Notes: generated by a model from the sequence alone, not told the origin. A stretch of 64,000 nt of DNA from JBCCGG01 sp039029395 (GCA_039029395.1 JBCCGG010000031.1:1-64000), one strand, 5' to 3'. Counted from the first letter of the stretch, positions 36,771-46,109 are shown. A program made the numbers and translations.

Positions 36771-37763
36771 CTACTGCGCCGCCTTCTTCTGCTTTTGCAA
36801 CTTGCGCCATTTCTGGACGTTCTTGTTGTGCTCGGCCAAGGTCTTCGAGAAGGCGTGGCCGCCGGTGCCGTCGGCAACGAAGTAGAGGAACTTCGAGGTC
36901 GCCGGGTTGAGCACGGCTTCAAGCGAGGCACGGCCTGGGTTGGCGATCGGCGCGGGCGGCAGGCCGTCGATCTGGTAGGTGTTGTAGGCCGTGCCGGTCT
37001 GCAGATCGAGCCGCGTCAGGGGCCGGCCCAAGGGGCGTTGGCCCATGGTCAGGCCGTAGATCACGGTCGGGTCCGACTGCAGGCGCATGCCGCGGTTCAA
37101 GCGGTTGATGAAGACCGAGGCGACCAGGGGCCGCTCGGCGCCGACCCCGGTCTCCTCCTCGACGATCGAGGCCAGGATGACCGCCTCGGCCGGCGACTTG
37201 AGCGGCAGGTTCGCGGCACGCTTGGGCCATAGCTCGGCCAGCAGGGCGTCGTGGGCGGCGGTCATGCGGACGATCAGCTCGGCCCGCTCGTCGCCATGGG
37301 CGTAGTGGTAGGTCTCGGGTAGCAGGGAGCCCTCGGGCGGTGGTGGGCCGACCTCGCCGACCATGGCCTCGGCGTCGGCGACCAGATCGGCGATCTCCTT
37401 GCTGGTCAGGCCCTCGGCCACCGTGACCTTGCGCACCACGGTCTTGCCGCTCTCCAAGACCGCCGCGACGCCGGCCATGGAAATCCCCGGTTCAAAGCGG
37501 TACTCGCCGGCCTTCAGCCCTTGGGCCGCGCCGCTGGCGCGCACACCGAGCCGAAAGATCAGCGGCTGGTCAATCACCCCGGCCTCGGCCAGTTGTCCGG
37601 TGATCGCGCCAAGACCGGCGCCGCGCGGGATCACGATCGTGGTCTCCGCCGCCAACGGCCCGGGGGCGCGGTAGCGCTCCAAGCCATAGTAGGCGGCGCC
37701 GACAGCGACCAGCGCAAGGGTGACGAGCAGGGAAAGGGTGGCGATGACGAGCCGGAAGGCCAC
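36771..37763 (-). CDS. mltG: endolytic transglycosylase MltG
   Basis: A 330-residue membrane-anchored enzyme that cuts nascent peptidoglycan glycan strands. There is one N-terminal transmembrane helix (about 5-28), a LysM-like segment (LKAGEYRFEPG), then the YceG catalytic domain. The catalytic Glu is in ASIVEEETG (about 202). QSDPTVIYGL, YNTYQIDGLPPAPIANPG and the C-terminal HAFSKTLAEHN are family hallmarks. It starts 12 bp after the fabF stop, the usual alphaproteobacterial order. Confidence 0.95.
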   Translation of the reverse strand: MAFRLVIATLSLLVTLALVAVGAAYYGLERYRAPGPLAAETTIVIPRGAGLGAITGQLAEAGVIDQPLIFRLGVRASGAAQGLKAGEYRFEPGISMAGVAAVLESGKTVVRKVTVAEGLTSKEIADLVADAEAMVGEVGPPPPEGSLLPETYHYAHGDERAELIVRMTAAHDALLAELWPKRAANLPLKSPAEAVILASIVEEETGVGAERPLVASVFINRLNRGMRLQSDPTVIYGLTMGQRPLGRPLTRLDLQTGTAYNTYQIDGLPPAPIANPGRASLEAVLNPATSKFLYFVADGTGGHAFSKTLAEHNKNVQKWRKLQKQKKAAQ

Positions 37764-37775
37764 CGGCCGCTGGGC

Positions 37776-39053
37776 CTACTGGGGTTCCGTCAGAACCAGG
37801 GACGCGTTGGTGCCGCCGAAGCCGAAGGAGTTGGAAAGCGCCGCGCGCACCGGGCGCTCCTTGGCCTGATGGGGCACCAGGTCGATCCCCTCACAGCTCG
37901 GCGAGGGCGTGTCCAGGTTGAGGGTCGGCGGCACCACCTTGTCGCGGATCGCCAGCGTGCTGAAGATCGCCTCGACCGCGCCGGCCGCGCCCAAGAGGTG
38001 GCCGACCGCCGACTTGGTCGACGACATGGAGAGCTTGGCCGAGTGGTCGCCGAAGAGGCGCTTGACGGCATTCAGCTCAATCTCGTCGCCGAGCGGCGTC
38101 GAGGTGCCGTGAGCATTGACGTAGTCGATGTCCTCGAGCCCGATGCCGGCGTTGCGACCGGCCATCTTCATGGCCGCCTGCATGGCCCGATAGCCGCCCG
38201 AGCCGTCCTCGGCCGGCGCCGTGATGTGATGGGCATCGCCCGACAGGCCGTAGCCGACCACCTCGGCATAGATCTTAGCGCCGCGCGCCTTGGCATGCTC
38301 CAGCTCCTCAAGCATGACGACGCCGGCGCCCTCGCCCATGACGAAGCCGTCACGCTCCTCGTCCCACGGACGGGACGCCGCCTCGGGCCGGTCGTTGAAC
38401 TTGGTGGACAGCGCCCGCGAGGCGGCGAAGCCAGCAATGCCCAGGCGGCAAACCGCGGCCTCGGCGCCGCCGGCCACCATGGCATCGGCGTCATCGAGCG
38501 CGATCATGCGCGCCGCGTCGCCAATAGCGTGGGTCCCGGTCGCGCAGGCCGTGACCACCGAGTGGTTCGGGCCCTTGAAGCCGTACTTGATCGACAGCTG
38601 GCCGGACGCAAGGTTGATCAGGGCCGAGGGAATGAAGAATGGCGACAGCCGGCGCGGCCCGCGCTCCTTGACCGTGATCGAAGCCTCGCAAATGGTCTCG
38701 AGCCCGCCGATGCCCGAGCCGATCAGGACTCCGGTGCGCTCGCGCGCCTCTTCGTCCTCGGGCATCCAGCCGGAATCCTCGACCGCCTGCTGGCCGGCCG
38801 CTACGCCGTAGATAATGAAGCGGTCGACCTTCCGCTGGTCCTTGGGCGCCATGTAGTCATCGGCGTTGAAGCGGCCTTCGGCGCCCTCGCCAAGCGGCAC
38901 CGGGCCGGCGATCTTGCACGGCAGATCCGAGACGTCGAAGGTCTGTATGCCGGTGATGCCCGACTCGCCTTTGATCAGCCGCGGCCACACGTGCTCGACG
39001 CCGCTGCCAAGGGGCGTGACCAAGCCGAGGCCGGTGATGACCACTCTTCTCAT
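37776..39053 (-). CDS. fabF: 3-oxoacyl-[ACP] synthase II
   Basis: Elongates acyl-ACP with malonyl-ACP in type II fatty-acid synthesis. The 425-residue thiolase-fold protein has the nucleophile Cys170 in VVTACATGTHA, the first His in NAHGTSTPLGD, a Lys in SSTKSAVGHLLGAAG and the second His in the same segment. The length is slightly above the common 412. It follows acpP on the same strand and precedes mltG. Confidence 0.97.
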   Translation of the reverse strand: MRRVVITGLGLVTPLGSGVEHVWPRLIKGESGITGIQTFDVSDLPCKIAGPVPLGEGAEGRFNADDYMAPKDQRKVDRFIIYGVAAGQQAVEDSGWMPEDEEARERTGVLIGSGIGGLETICEASITVKERGPRRLSPFFIPSALINLASGQLSIKYGFKGPNHSVVTACATGTHAIGDAARMIALDDADAMVAGGAEAAVCRLGIAGFAASRALSTKFNDRPEAASRPWDEERDGFVMGEGAGVVMLEELEHAKARGAKIYAEVVGYGLSGDAHHITAPAEDGSGGYRAMQAAMKMAGRNAGIGLEDIDYVNAHGTSTPLGDEIELNAVKRLFGDHSAKLSMSSTKSAVGHLLGAAGAVEAIFSTLAIRDKVVPPTLNLDTPSPSCEGIDLVPHQAKERPVRAALSNSFGFGGTNASLVLTEPQ

Positions 39054-39130
39054 GAGAACATCGGCGTGCGCTGGAGGTTAGCTGCGTCGCGCCGGGCCAA
39101 GCCGCCCGACGCACGCCACCGGACCACGGA

Positions 39131-39367
39131 TCAGGCGTGCTCGGTGATGAAAGAGATCGCGTCCTTGACGGTTACGATCTTCTCGGCTGCGTCATCGGGA
39201 ATCTCGCAGCCGAACTCCTCCTCGAAGGCCATCACCAGCTCGACCGTGTCCAGGCTGTCCGCACCCAGATCGTCGATGAAACTAGCCGATTCCGACACCT
39301 TCGATTCGTCGACACCGAGATGCTCGACAACGATCTTCTTCACCCTCTCACCAACGTCGTTGCTCAT
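39131..39367 (-). CDS. acpP: acyl carrier protein
   Basis: A 78-residue acidic four-helix carrier. Ser38 in DLGADSLDTVELV takes the 4'-phosphopantetheine arm. It has the normal length and composition for primary-metabolism ACP. It lies between fabG and fabF in the conserved fab cluster, with 162 bases upstream of its start available for its own promoter. Confidence 0.98.
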   Translation of the reverse strand: MSNDVGERVKKIVVEHLGVDESKVSESASFIDDLGADSLDTVELVMAFEEEFGCEIPDDAAEKIVTVKDAISFITEHA

Positions 39368-39529
39368 GCCACTAACCTCAGCTTTCTAGGCCCCTGGTGC
39401 GCGTCCCCCGGACCGATCCTTTGCATTGAACGAATTAGACCCCTGACGAGCCAGGCGCCGCCTCATATCATAGTTAATCGCGCTAGGAAAGCACCGAACC
39501 CCGGGTGGTCCGGCGCGCTCCCAACAGCC

Positions 39530-40267
39530 CTATATCATGGCCATTCCACCGTTTACATGCAAGGTTTGGCCGGTCACGTAGGCCGCTTCTTGGCTCGCCA
39601 GAAAGGCGACACAAGCGGCGACATCACCGGGCTCTCCCATGCGTCCGGCGGGCACCGAGGAAATGATTCGCTCGCGCTGGGTCTCGTCCAAGGCATCGGT
39701 CATCGGCGTCTCGATGAAGCCTGGCGCCACGCAGTTGACCGTGATGCCGCGCGAGGCGACTTCCTGGGCCAAGGCCTTCGACATGCCGACCGTGCCGGCC
39801 TTCGAGGCCGCGTAGTTGACCTGGCCCGGATTGCCGGTCGTGCCGACCACCGAGGTGATCGAGATAATCCGGCCCCAGCGCCGCTTCATCATGCCGCGCA
39901 GACTAGCCCGCGCCAGACGGAACCCGGCGGTCAGGTTGACCGTCAAGACGTGCTCCCAATCGTCGTCCTTCATGCGCATGGCCAAATTGTCCCGGGTCAG
40001 GCCGGCGTTGTTGACCAGGATGTCGAGCTGCCCGAAGGCCTTCTCGACCTCGCCCGGCAGGGCCGCCGTATCCTCCGGATCCCGCAGGTCGCAGAGCAGG
40101 GCCAGGCCACGCTCGCCGAGCTCCTCAGAAAGCTCGTTGAGCACCTCGAGCCGGGTCCCCGAGAGCGCCACGTGAGCCCCCTGAGCATGGAGAGCCCGGG
40201 CGATATCACTGCCTATTCCGCCCGAGGCGCCGGTCACCAAGGCGACCTTTCCATCCAGCTGGAACAT
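39530..40267 (-). CDS. fabG: 3-oxoacyl-[ACP] reductase
   Basis: A short-chain dehydrogenase of 245 residues that reduces 3-oxoacyl-ACP with NADPH. The coenzyme motif is TGASGGIG near residue 12, the NNAG motif is at 86-89, and the catalytic triad is Ser138, Tyr152 and Lys156 (YAASKAG). It lies directly after fabD, 35 bp away, on the minus strand. The position in the fab cluster supports the FabG assignment over another SDR. Confidence 0.97.
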   Translation of the reverse strand: MFQLDGKVALVTGASGGIGSDIARALHAQGAHVALSGTRLEVLNELSEELGERGLALLCDLRDPEDTAALPGEVEKAFGQLDILVNNAGLTRDNLAMRMKDDDWEHVLTVNLTAGFRLARASLRGMMKRRWGRIISITSVVGTTGNPGQVNYAASKAGTVGMSKALAQEVASRGITVNCVAPGFIETPMTDALDETQRERIISSVPAGRMGEPGDVAACVAFLASQEAAYVTGQTLHVNGGMAMI

Positions 40268-40302
40268 GATCTTAAACTCCTTGGTTAAAGTGGCATCTTG
40301 TA

Positions 40303-41244
40303 TCAGAGAGTGCCCACCAGGGCTTCCAGATCGGCGGGCGTGCCGACCGAGCTGGCGGTGAGCGAACGCTCGATGCGCCGGGTCAAGCCGCTCAACACCT
40401 TGCCGGTCCCCAGCTCCACCAGGTTCTCGACACCGGCCTCGGCCATGGCAAGCACGGATTCGCGCCAGCGCACCATGCCGGTGACCTGCTCCACCAAGAG
40501 CTGGCGTATGGTCTCGGGCGCCTGCACCTGGGCGGCCGTGACATTGGCAATCAGGGGCAGCGCGGGCGCCTGGAGCGTGACCTCGGCGAGCGCCTCGGCC
40601 ATGACGTCGGCGGCCGGCGCCATAAGCGCGCAGTGGAAGGGCGCGGAAACCGGCAGCAGCACCGAGCGCTTGGCGCCGCGCTCGGGCGCCAGGGCGATGG
40701 CCCGTTCGACCGCTTCCTTATGGCCGCTGAGGACCACCTGGCCGGGGGCGTTGTCGTTTGCCGGGCTACAGACCTGGCCGTCGGCCGCCTCCGCGGCGAC
40801 GTCACGGGCGGCTTCGATGTCGAGCCCGAGCAGGGCTGCCATGGCGCCCTCGCCGACCGGCACGGCCGCCTGCATGGCCTGGCCGCGGCGCTTGAGCAGA
40901 CGGGCGGTGTCCGCCAGGGACAAGGCCCCGCCGGCCGCAAGCGCCGAGTATTCTCCCAGGGAGTGGCCGGCCATGAGTTGCCCTTTGTCGGCCAATTGGA
41001 TGCCGGCTTCGCTCTCCAGGACCCGGACCGTCGCCAGGCTGACCGCCATGAGCGCCGGCTGGGCGTTCTCGGTCAAGATGAGCTCATCGTCCGGGCCTTG
41101 AAACATGAGGCGCGAGAGATTCTGGCCGAGCGCGTCGTCGACCTCCTCGAAAACCAGGCGGGCCGTGGAAAAGGCATCGGCCAGATTGGCGCCCATACCG
41201 ACCGCCTGGGACCCCTGACCTGGAAAAACGAATGCCCGGCTCAC
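40303..41244 (-). CDS. fabD: malonyl-CoA:ACP transacylase
   Basis: Loads malonate onto ACP. The 313-residue protein starts at the GTG at 41242-41244, behind a GGGGAGG site. It shows FPGQGSQAVGMG at the N-terminus, the nucleophile Ser95 in GHSLGEYSA, an active-site Arg-containing RGQAMQ segment, and the catalytic His in SAPFHCALM. The frame is open for 95 codons upstream but without FabD sequence. It is the first gene of the fab operon, divergent from rpsF. Confidence 0.96.
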   Translation of the reverse strand: MSRAFVFPGQGSQAVGMGANLADAFSTARLVFEEVDDALGQNLSRLMFQGPDDELILTENAQPALMAVSLATVRVLESEAGIQLADKGQLMAGHSLGEYSALAAGGALSLADTARLLKRRGQAMQAAVPVGEGAMAALLGLDIEAARDVAAEAADGQVCSPANDNAPGQVVLSGHKEAVERAIALAPERGAKRSVLLPVSAPFHCALMAPAADVMAEALAEVTLQAPALPLIANVTAAQVQAPETIRQLLVEQVTGMVRWRESVLAMAEAGVENLVELGTGKVLSGLTRRIERSLTASSVGTPADLEALVGTL

Positions 41245-41284
41245 GCCACCTATCCTCCCCCGTTCGACCCGCTTGCGGCCCTCA

Positions 41285-41312
41285 GACTTAGCGCCTGCCG
41301 GGGCCCTGTCAA
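41285..41312 (-). promoter_or_regulatory. candidate fabD promoter
   Basis: A perfect -35 hexamer TTGACA (minus strand, 41307-41312) is followed, 16 bases on, by the weak -10-like TAAGTC (41285-41290). The position, about 40 bases upstream of fabD, is right, but the -10 match is poor. Confidence 0.35.
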
Positions 41313-41350
41313 GCCATCTGAAAAAGCCCTGGACGGCCCTACGAGGCCCC

Positions 41351-41378
41351 TTGCATCGCCGCCATCTTTCTGTATATT
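41351..41378 (+). promoter_or_regulatory. candidate rpsF operon promoter
   Basis: TTGCAT (41351-41356), a 16-base spacer and TATATT (41373-41378) form a good housekeeping-type promoter. It leaves an untranslated leader of about 150 bases before rpsF. A leader of that size is compatible with feedback control by S6-S18, but I did not identify the binding structure. Confidence 0.6.
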
Positions 41379-41532
41379 CCGCGCGCTTCGCGGGATGCGC
41401 CCGCGGGTTTACATAAACTCCTTGCCGGCAGCGACTTCGTTGTCGGCTAGGCCCGGAAGGCCGATGCTTCCCGAGATTAGAGCGAGGGGATGCCGGCGCC
41501 GGTCCACGAACAGCCTTAGGGAGTCGCACCAG

Positions 41533-41994
41533 ATGCCTCTATACGAGAGCGTGTTTATCGCACGCCAAGATGTCTCGGCCGGACAGGTCGAAGCGCTCGC
41601 CGATCAATACGTCGAGCTGGTTAAGGAACACGGCGGCGAGGTCACCAAGAAAGAACATTGGGGCCTGCGCAACCTTGCCTACAAGATCAAGAAGAACCGC
41701 AAGGGTCACTACACACTCTTCAACATCGAAGGCCCCGCCGAGGCGGTGCTTGAGATGGAGCGCCAGATGCGCATCAACGAGGACGTGATCCGCTATCTGA
41801 CCGTGCGCGTCAAAGAACTCGAGGCCGACCAGTCGATCATCCTGCGCTCGCGCGGCGCCAGGGACGACCGCGGCCGCGGTGGCCGGCGCGGCGGCGTCGA
41901 TCGTGGACCCGCGCGCGCCCCCCGGAGCGAGGACGACAAGCCCGCAGCCGAGCCGGCTGCGAAACCCGCTAGCGAGGAAGGAGCCTCAGCATGA
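41533..41994 (+). CDS. rpsF: 30S ribosomal protein S6
   Basis: A 153-residue S6 with the core fold (MPLYESVFIARQDVSAGQVE, then GLRNLAYKIKKNRKGHYTLF) over about 110 residues. A low-complexity tail rich in Arg, Gly and Pro and then Glu/Ala/Lys follows, common in alphaproteobacteria. It pairs with S18 on 16S rRNA. An AGGGAG site precedes the ATG at 41533. Its stop overlaps the rpsR start (ATGA), coupling the two. Confidence 0.97.
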   Translation: MPLYESVFIARQDVSAGQVEALADQYVELVKEHGGEVTKKEHWGLRNLAYKIKKNRKGHYTLFNIEGPAEAVLEMERQMRINEDVIRYLTVRVKELEADQSIILRSRGARDDRGRGGRRGGVDRGPARAPRSEDDKPAAEPAAKPASEEGASA

Positions 41995-42248
41995 CCGTCC
42001 GTGTTGTTAGCCAAGGCGTCGGTGTCCGGCGGCCCTTCTTCCGGCGCCGCAAGAGCTGCCCCTTTTCCGGGCCCAACGCGCCCAAGATCGATCACAAGGA
42101 CATCAAGCTGCTGCAACGCTTCGTCTCGGAGCGCGGCAAGATCGTGCCCAGCCGCATCACCGCGGTCTCGGCCAAAAAGCAGCGCGAGCTGTCCCGAGCG
42201 ATCAAGCGGGCCCGCTTTCTGGCCCTCCTGCCCTACGTCCTCGACTAG
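41991..42248 (+). CDS. rpsR: 30S ribosomal protein S18
   Basis: An 85-residue basic protein with the diagnostic FRRRKSCPFSG near the N-terminus, then IDHKDIKLLQRFVSERGKI and RITAVSAKKQRELSRAIKRA. It binds 16S rRNA with S6. It overlaps rpsF by four bases and precedes rplI by 25 bases. Confidence 0.98.
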   Translation: MTVRVVSQGVGVRRPFFRRRKSCPFSGPNAPKIDHKDIKLLQRFVSERGKIVPSRITAVSAKKQRELSRAIKRARFLALLPYVLD

Positions 42249-42273
42249 CGCGGGGCATCCGGAGGAATAAGAC

Positions 42274-42915
42274 ATGCAAACGCAAGTGATACTCTTGGAA
42301 CGCATCGAGAAGCTCGGCCAGATGGGCGACGTGGTCTCGGTCAAGCCGGGCTATGCCCGCAACTTCCTGCTGCCCCAACGCAAGGCCCTGCGCGCAACCA
42401 AAGACAACATCTCCCAGTTCGAGACCCAGCGCGTTCAGCTTGAGGCGGAAAACCTGAAGCGCCGCGACGAGGCCGAGGCGGTCGCCAAGAGCCTGGAGGG
42501 TATGTCCGTCGTGCTGATCCGCCAGGCCGGCGACAACGGTCAGCTCTACGGTTCGGTCAACTCCCGGGATTTGGCCCTGTCGATCAAGGAAGCCGGGGTC
42601 ACTGTCGACCGCAAGCAGGTCACCCTCGAGAAGGTCATCAAGGTGCTCGGCCTGCATCCGGTCAAGGTGCGGCTCCATCCGGAGGTCGCCGTCGAGGTGA
42701 CCGCCAATGTGGCGCGCTCGGAGGCGGAAGCCGAGGCCCAGGCCTCGACCGGCCACATGGTGAGCGCCGACGAGCAGCGCGAGACCGAGGAAGAGCTGAT
42801 CGAGTCGGTGATCGCAGAGGTCGAGGAGATCGAAGCCGAGGAAGCCGAGGCCGAGGCAGCGGCAACCGAGGCGGACGAGGCCGAGGAGGAGAAGCCGGCG
42901 GAGACGAGCACCTAA
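42274..42915 (+). CDS. rplI: 50S ribosomal protein L9 with acidic C-terminal extension
   Basis: A 213-residue L9. The N-terminal domain (VILLERIEKLGQMGDVVSVK, then GYARNFLLPQRKA) and the C-terminal domain (GQLYGSVNSRDLA, LGLHPVKVRLHPEV) are complete by about residue 150. After that comes a tail of about 60 residues made almost only of Glu and Ala, much longer than the E. coli protein of 149. GGAGGA precedes the ATG. No dnaB follows; queA is next instead. Confidence 0.96.
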   Translation: MQTQVILLERIEKLGQMGDVVSVKPGYARNFLLPQRKALRATKDNISQFETQRVQLEAENLKRRDEAEAVAKSLEGMSVVLIRQAGDNGQLYGSVNSRDLALSIKEAGVTVDRKQVTLEKVIKVLGLHPVKVRLHPEVAVEVTANVARSEAEAEAQASTGHMVSADEQRETEEELIESVIAEVEEIEAEEAEAEAAATEADEAEEEKPAETST

Positions 42916-42948
42916 AGGCTCGTCCCGGCGTCCCCTCGGGGCTGCCCC

Positions 42949-43986
42949 ATGCGCACCGACCTGTTCGACTTCGAGCTGCCGCGCGAAGCAATCGCCCAAG
43001 CACCGGCCCGGCCGCGCGATTCTGCGCGGCTGCTGGCCGTCGGCCAGGATCTCTCCGACCACAGCGTTAGCGACCTGCCCAGCCTGCTGCGACCGGGCGA
43101 TCTACTTGTCTGCAACGACACGCGGGTGCTGCCGACCCGCCTCGCCGGGCGGCGCGGCACGGCCAAGATCGAGGCAACCTTGCATAAGGACCTGGGCGGC
43201 GGGCGCTGGCGCGCCTTCGCCAGGCCGGCCAAGAAGCTCAACACCGGCGACCGGATCGATTTCGCAGAGGGGTTTTCCGCTGAAGTGGCGGGCAAGCACG
43301 AGGCCGGCGAGATCACCCTCGCCTTCGCCCAAGACGGCGCGGCCTTGAGTGCCGCCTTGCAGCGTCACGGTGCCATGCCCTTGCCGCCCTACATCCGGCG
43401 CAATGGCGCGGGCCAGCCTCAGGACCGACAGGACTATCAGACCATTTTCGCCCAGGTCGAAGGCGCGGTTGCCGCACCGACCGCCGGCTTGCATTTCACC
43501 GAGCGCCTTCTGGCCGCGCTCGACGAACGGGGCACTGAGAAGATTACCGTCACCCTCCACGTTGGCGCCGGAACCTTTTTGCCGGTCAAGAGCGATGAGG
43601 CCGAGGACCATGTGATGCACGGCGAGTGGGGTCAACTCTCGGCCGCCGCGGTCGCCAAGATCGAATCGACCCGAGCGGCCGGCGGACGCATCGTCGCGGT
43701 CGGTACCACGGCCCTGCGCCTGCTGGAGAGCGCGATCGACGAAACCGGCCGCCTGGCACCCTTCGAGGGCGAGACCAAGCTGTTCATCCTGCCGGGCTAT
43801 CGCTTTGCCGCGGTCGACCTGTTGCTCACCAACTTTCACCTGCCGCGCTCGACTCTTTTCATGCTGGTCTCAGCTTTTGCCGGCACCGAGCGCATGAAGG
43901 CAGCCTACCGCCACGCGCTGGACGCGGGCTACCGCTTCTACTCCTACGGCGACGCGACCCTGCTGCAGCGCGAGGATCAGCTGTGA
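42949..43986 (+). CDS. queA: tRNA preQ1(34) S-adenosylmethionine ribosyltransferase-isomerase
   Basis: A 345-residue enzyme that moves the ribosyl part of SAM onto preQ1 in tRNA to make epoxyqueuosine. Family marks are FDFELPREAIAQAPARPRD at the N-terminus, VCNDTRVLPTRLAGRR, AAPTAGLHFTERLL and TNFHLPRSTLFMLVSAFAG. It overlaps tgt by four bases (GTGA), so the last two steps visible here of queuosine synthesis are coupled. Confidence 0.97.
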   Translation: MRTDLFDFELPREAIAQAPARPRDSARLLAVGQDLSDHSVSDLPSLLRPGDLLVCNDTRVLPTRLAGRRGTAKIEATLHKDLGGGRWRAFARPAKKLNTGDRIDFAEGFSAEVAGKHEAGEITLAFAQDGAALSAALQRHGAMPLPPYIRRNGAGQPQDRQDYQTIFAQVEGAVAAPTAGLHFTERLLAALDERGTEKITVTLHVGAGTFLPVKSDEAEDHVMHGEWGQLSAAAVAKIESTRAAGGRIVAVGTTALRLLESAIDETGRLAPFEGETKLFILPGYRFAAVDLLLTNFHLPRSTLFMLVSAFAGTERMKAAYRHALDAGYRFYSYGDATLLQREDQL

Positions 43987-45110
43987 GCTTCGGGTTCGAG
44001 CTTCTGGCAAGCGACGGCGGGGCCCGGCGCGGCCGGGTGAGCACGGCCCACGGCACTTTCGAGACGCCAGCCTTCATGGCGGTCGGCACGGCGGCCACGG
44101 TCAAAGGGCTCTTGCCCGAGGCGGTCGCGGAGAGCGGCACCCAGATCCTGCTCGGCAACACCTATCACCTGATGCTGCGGCCCGGCGCGGAGCGGGTCGC
44201 GAACTTGGGCGGGCTGCACAGGTTCATGAACTGGTCTGGTCCGATCTTGACCGACTCCGGCGGCTATCAGGTGATGTCGCTTTCCGATTTGCGCAAGATC
44301 ACCGAAGAGGGCGTGACCTTCCGCTCCCACCTGGACGGCAGCCGCCACGCGCTGAGCCCCGAGCGGGCGGTGGAGATCCAAGCGCTGCTGGGTGCCGACA
44401 TCACGATGGTGCTGGACGAATGCACCCCCTACCCGGTGGAGGAGCCCGAAGCGGCCCGCTCCATGGAGCGCTCCATGCGCTGGGCAGCGCGCTGCAAAGA
44501 GTCCTTTCCGGCGCGTTCCGGGTACGGACTGTTCGGGATTGTTCAAGGCAGCGTCTTTCCCAAGCAGCGCCTGGCCTCGGCCGCCGCATTGAAGGAAGTC
44601 GGCTTCGACGGCTACGCGGTTGGCGGGCTTGCGGTCGGCGAAGGCCAAGAGATTATGCTGGAAATGCTCGACGTCACCTGCCCGGCCCTGCCGGTCGAGC
44701 GGCCGCGCTATCTGATGGGCGTGGGCAAGCCGGCCGATCTGGTGGAATCGGTCGCGCGGGGCATCGACATGTTCGACTGCGTGCTGCCGACCCGCTCCGG
44801 GCGCACGGGCCAAGGCTTCACCCGGCGCGCCCAGATCAACCTGCGCAATGCCCGCCATCGGGACGACCCGCGCCCGCTCGACCCGGATTGCCCCTGCCCC
44901 GTCTGCGCCAGCTACAGCCGGGCCTATCTGCATCACCTTTTCAAGGCCGACGAGATGCTCGGGCCGATCTTGCTGACCACCCACAACCTGCACACCTATC
45001 AGAGGCTGATGGCCGAGATGCGCGCGGCGATCGAGGCGGGGACTTTCGAGGATTTTCGTGCCGCCTTTCACGAACAGGCGGCGCAGGGCGATCTGCCGCC
45101 AATCAGCTGA
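43983..45110 (+). CDS. tgt: queuine tRNA-ribosyltransferase (tRNA-guanine transglycosylase)
   Basis: Swaps guanine-34 of Asp/Asn/His/Tyr tRNAs for preQ1. The 375-residue protein starts at a GTG inside the queA stop. Asp91 is in LTDSGGYQVMSL; the nucleophile Asp should lie in MGVGKPADLVESVARGIDMFDCVLPTR. The zinc site is CPCPVCASYSRAYLHHLF (three Cys and one His). GLAVGEG is the substrate loop. It lies directly after queA. Confidence 0.97.
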   Translation: MSFGFELLASDGGARRGRVSTAHGTFETPAFMAVGTAATVKGLLPEAVAESGTQILLGNTYHLMLRPGAERVANLGGLHRFMNWSGPILTDSGGYQVMSLSDLRKITEEGVTFRSHLDGSRHALSPERAVEIQALLGADITMVLDECTPYPVEEPEAARSMERSMRWAARCKESFPARSGYGLFGIVQGSVFPKQRLASAAALKEVGFDGYAVGGLAVGEGQEIMLEMLDVTCPALPVERPRYLMGVGKPADLVESVARGIDMFDCVLPTRSGRTGQGFTRRAQINLRNARHRDDPRPLDPDCPCPVCASYSRAYLHHLFKADEMLGPILLTTHNLHTYQRLMAEMRAAIEAGTFEDFRAAFHEQAAQGDLPPIS

Positions 45111-45201
45111 TAAAGCGTCAAGAAAGCTTCAAGTCTCTGTCACACTAAGGGTGTAGCAGGGCTGCGGACTAGCCTCTTGCGACTTCGAGGAGACCGCACT
45201 C

Positions 45202-46098
45202 GTGCGTAACCTGCCCTTTGCCCACACCGGCCGCTTCTACCGGGGCAACCTGCACACCCACTCGACCAACTCGGACGGCGACCATCCGCCCCATCAGGTG
45301 ATCGATTTCTATCGGGACAACGGCTACCATTTCCTGGCGCTGACCGACCACTTCCTCGAGATGTACGGCTGGAAGATCTCCGACACCCGGGATCTGCGCA
45401 GCGAGCACTTCACCACCTTGATCGCCGCCGAGCTGCACGCGCCAGCGACCAGCCTGGGCGAGCTGTGGCACATCAAGGCGATCGGCCTGCCGCTCGACTT
45501 CGCCAAGCCGGTCCACGGCGAGAGCGGGCCGGAGATTGCCCGGCGAGCCTCTCGGGCCGGCGCCTTCATCGGCATCGTCCACCCCTCCTGGTACGGCCTG
45601 ACCGTTGAAGACGCCCGCCAGATTCCCTTTGCGAATGCGGTCGAGATTTACAATCACGGCTCGGCGGTCGAAGTCGACCGGGGCAGCGACTGGCCGTTTT
45701 GCGACCTGCTCCTTAACGGGGGCTGGCGCCTAACCGGCTACGCCAGCGACGATGCCCATCACCTGACCCACGACTGCCTGGGCGGCTGGGTCCAGGTCAA
45801 GGCCGAGAGCCTGGAGCCTGAGGCCCTGCTGGAGGCACTCAAGGACGGGCGCTACTACTCGAGCCAGGGCCCGGAGATCCACGACATCCGGATCTCCAAC
45901 GGTGACGTCACGGTGGCCTGCTCGCCAGCCAGCACGATTGCGATCAGCGGCCGGGGCTCGCGCTCGCAACATCAGCGCGGCACCGATCTGAGCGAGGTGA
46001 CCCTACCGCTCAAGCGCTTCAAGGATGGCTACTTCCGGGTCACGGTGACCGACGCCCAGAACCGCAAGGCCTGGTCCAACCCGATTTGGCTAGACTGA
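45202..46098 (+). CDS. PHP-domain metallohydrolase (CehA/McbA-like)
   Basis: A 298-residue protein with PHP metal motifs: NLHTHSTNSDGDHPP (His18, His20), LALTDHF, GIVHPSW near the middle and YASDDAHH later. These would bind two or three metal ions for phosphoester or ester hydrolysis. The family includes CehA/McbA carbaryl hydrolases and many uncharacterised members. The C-terminal 70 residues are beta-rich, perhaps an immunoglobulin-like domain. The GTG start has a GAGGAG site. The gene lies 91 bp after tgt and may have its own promoter; the substrate is unknown. Confidence 0.88.
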   Translation: MRNLPFAHTGRFYRGNLHTHSTNSDGDHPPHQVIDFYRDNGYHFLALTDHFLEMYGWKISDTRDLRSEHFTTLIAAELHAPATSLGELWHIKAIGLPLDFAKPVHGESGPEIARRASRAGAFIGIVHPSWYGLTVEDARQIPFANAVEIYNHGSAVEVDRGSDWPFCDLLLNGGWRLTGYASDDAHHLTHDCLGGWVQVKAESLEPEALLEALKDGRYYSSQGPEIHDIRISNGDVTVACSPASTIAISGRGSRSQHQRGTDLSEVTLPLKRFKDGYFRVTVTDAQNRKAWSNPIWLD

Positions 46099-46109
46099 AG
46101 GCCCTGCGC

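Noticed and set aside
36583..36885. Short open frames in the AT-rich gap (both strands)
   Set aside because: Parts are antisense to mltG and the rest have no domain or ribosome site. No transposase-like motifs or terminal repeats were found, so an insertion-sequence remnant is not supported.
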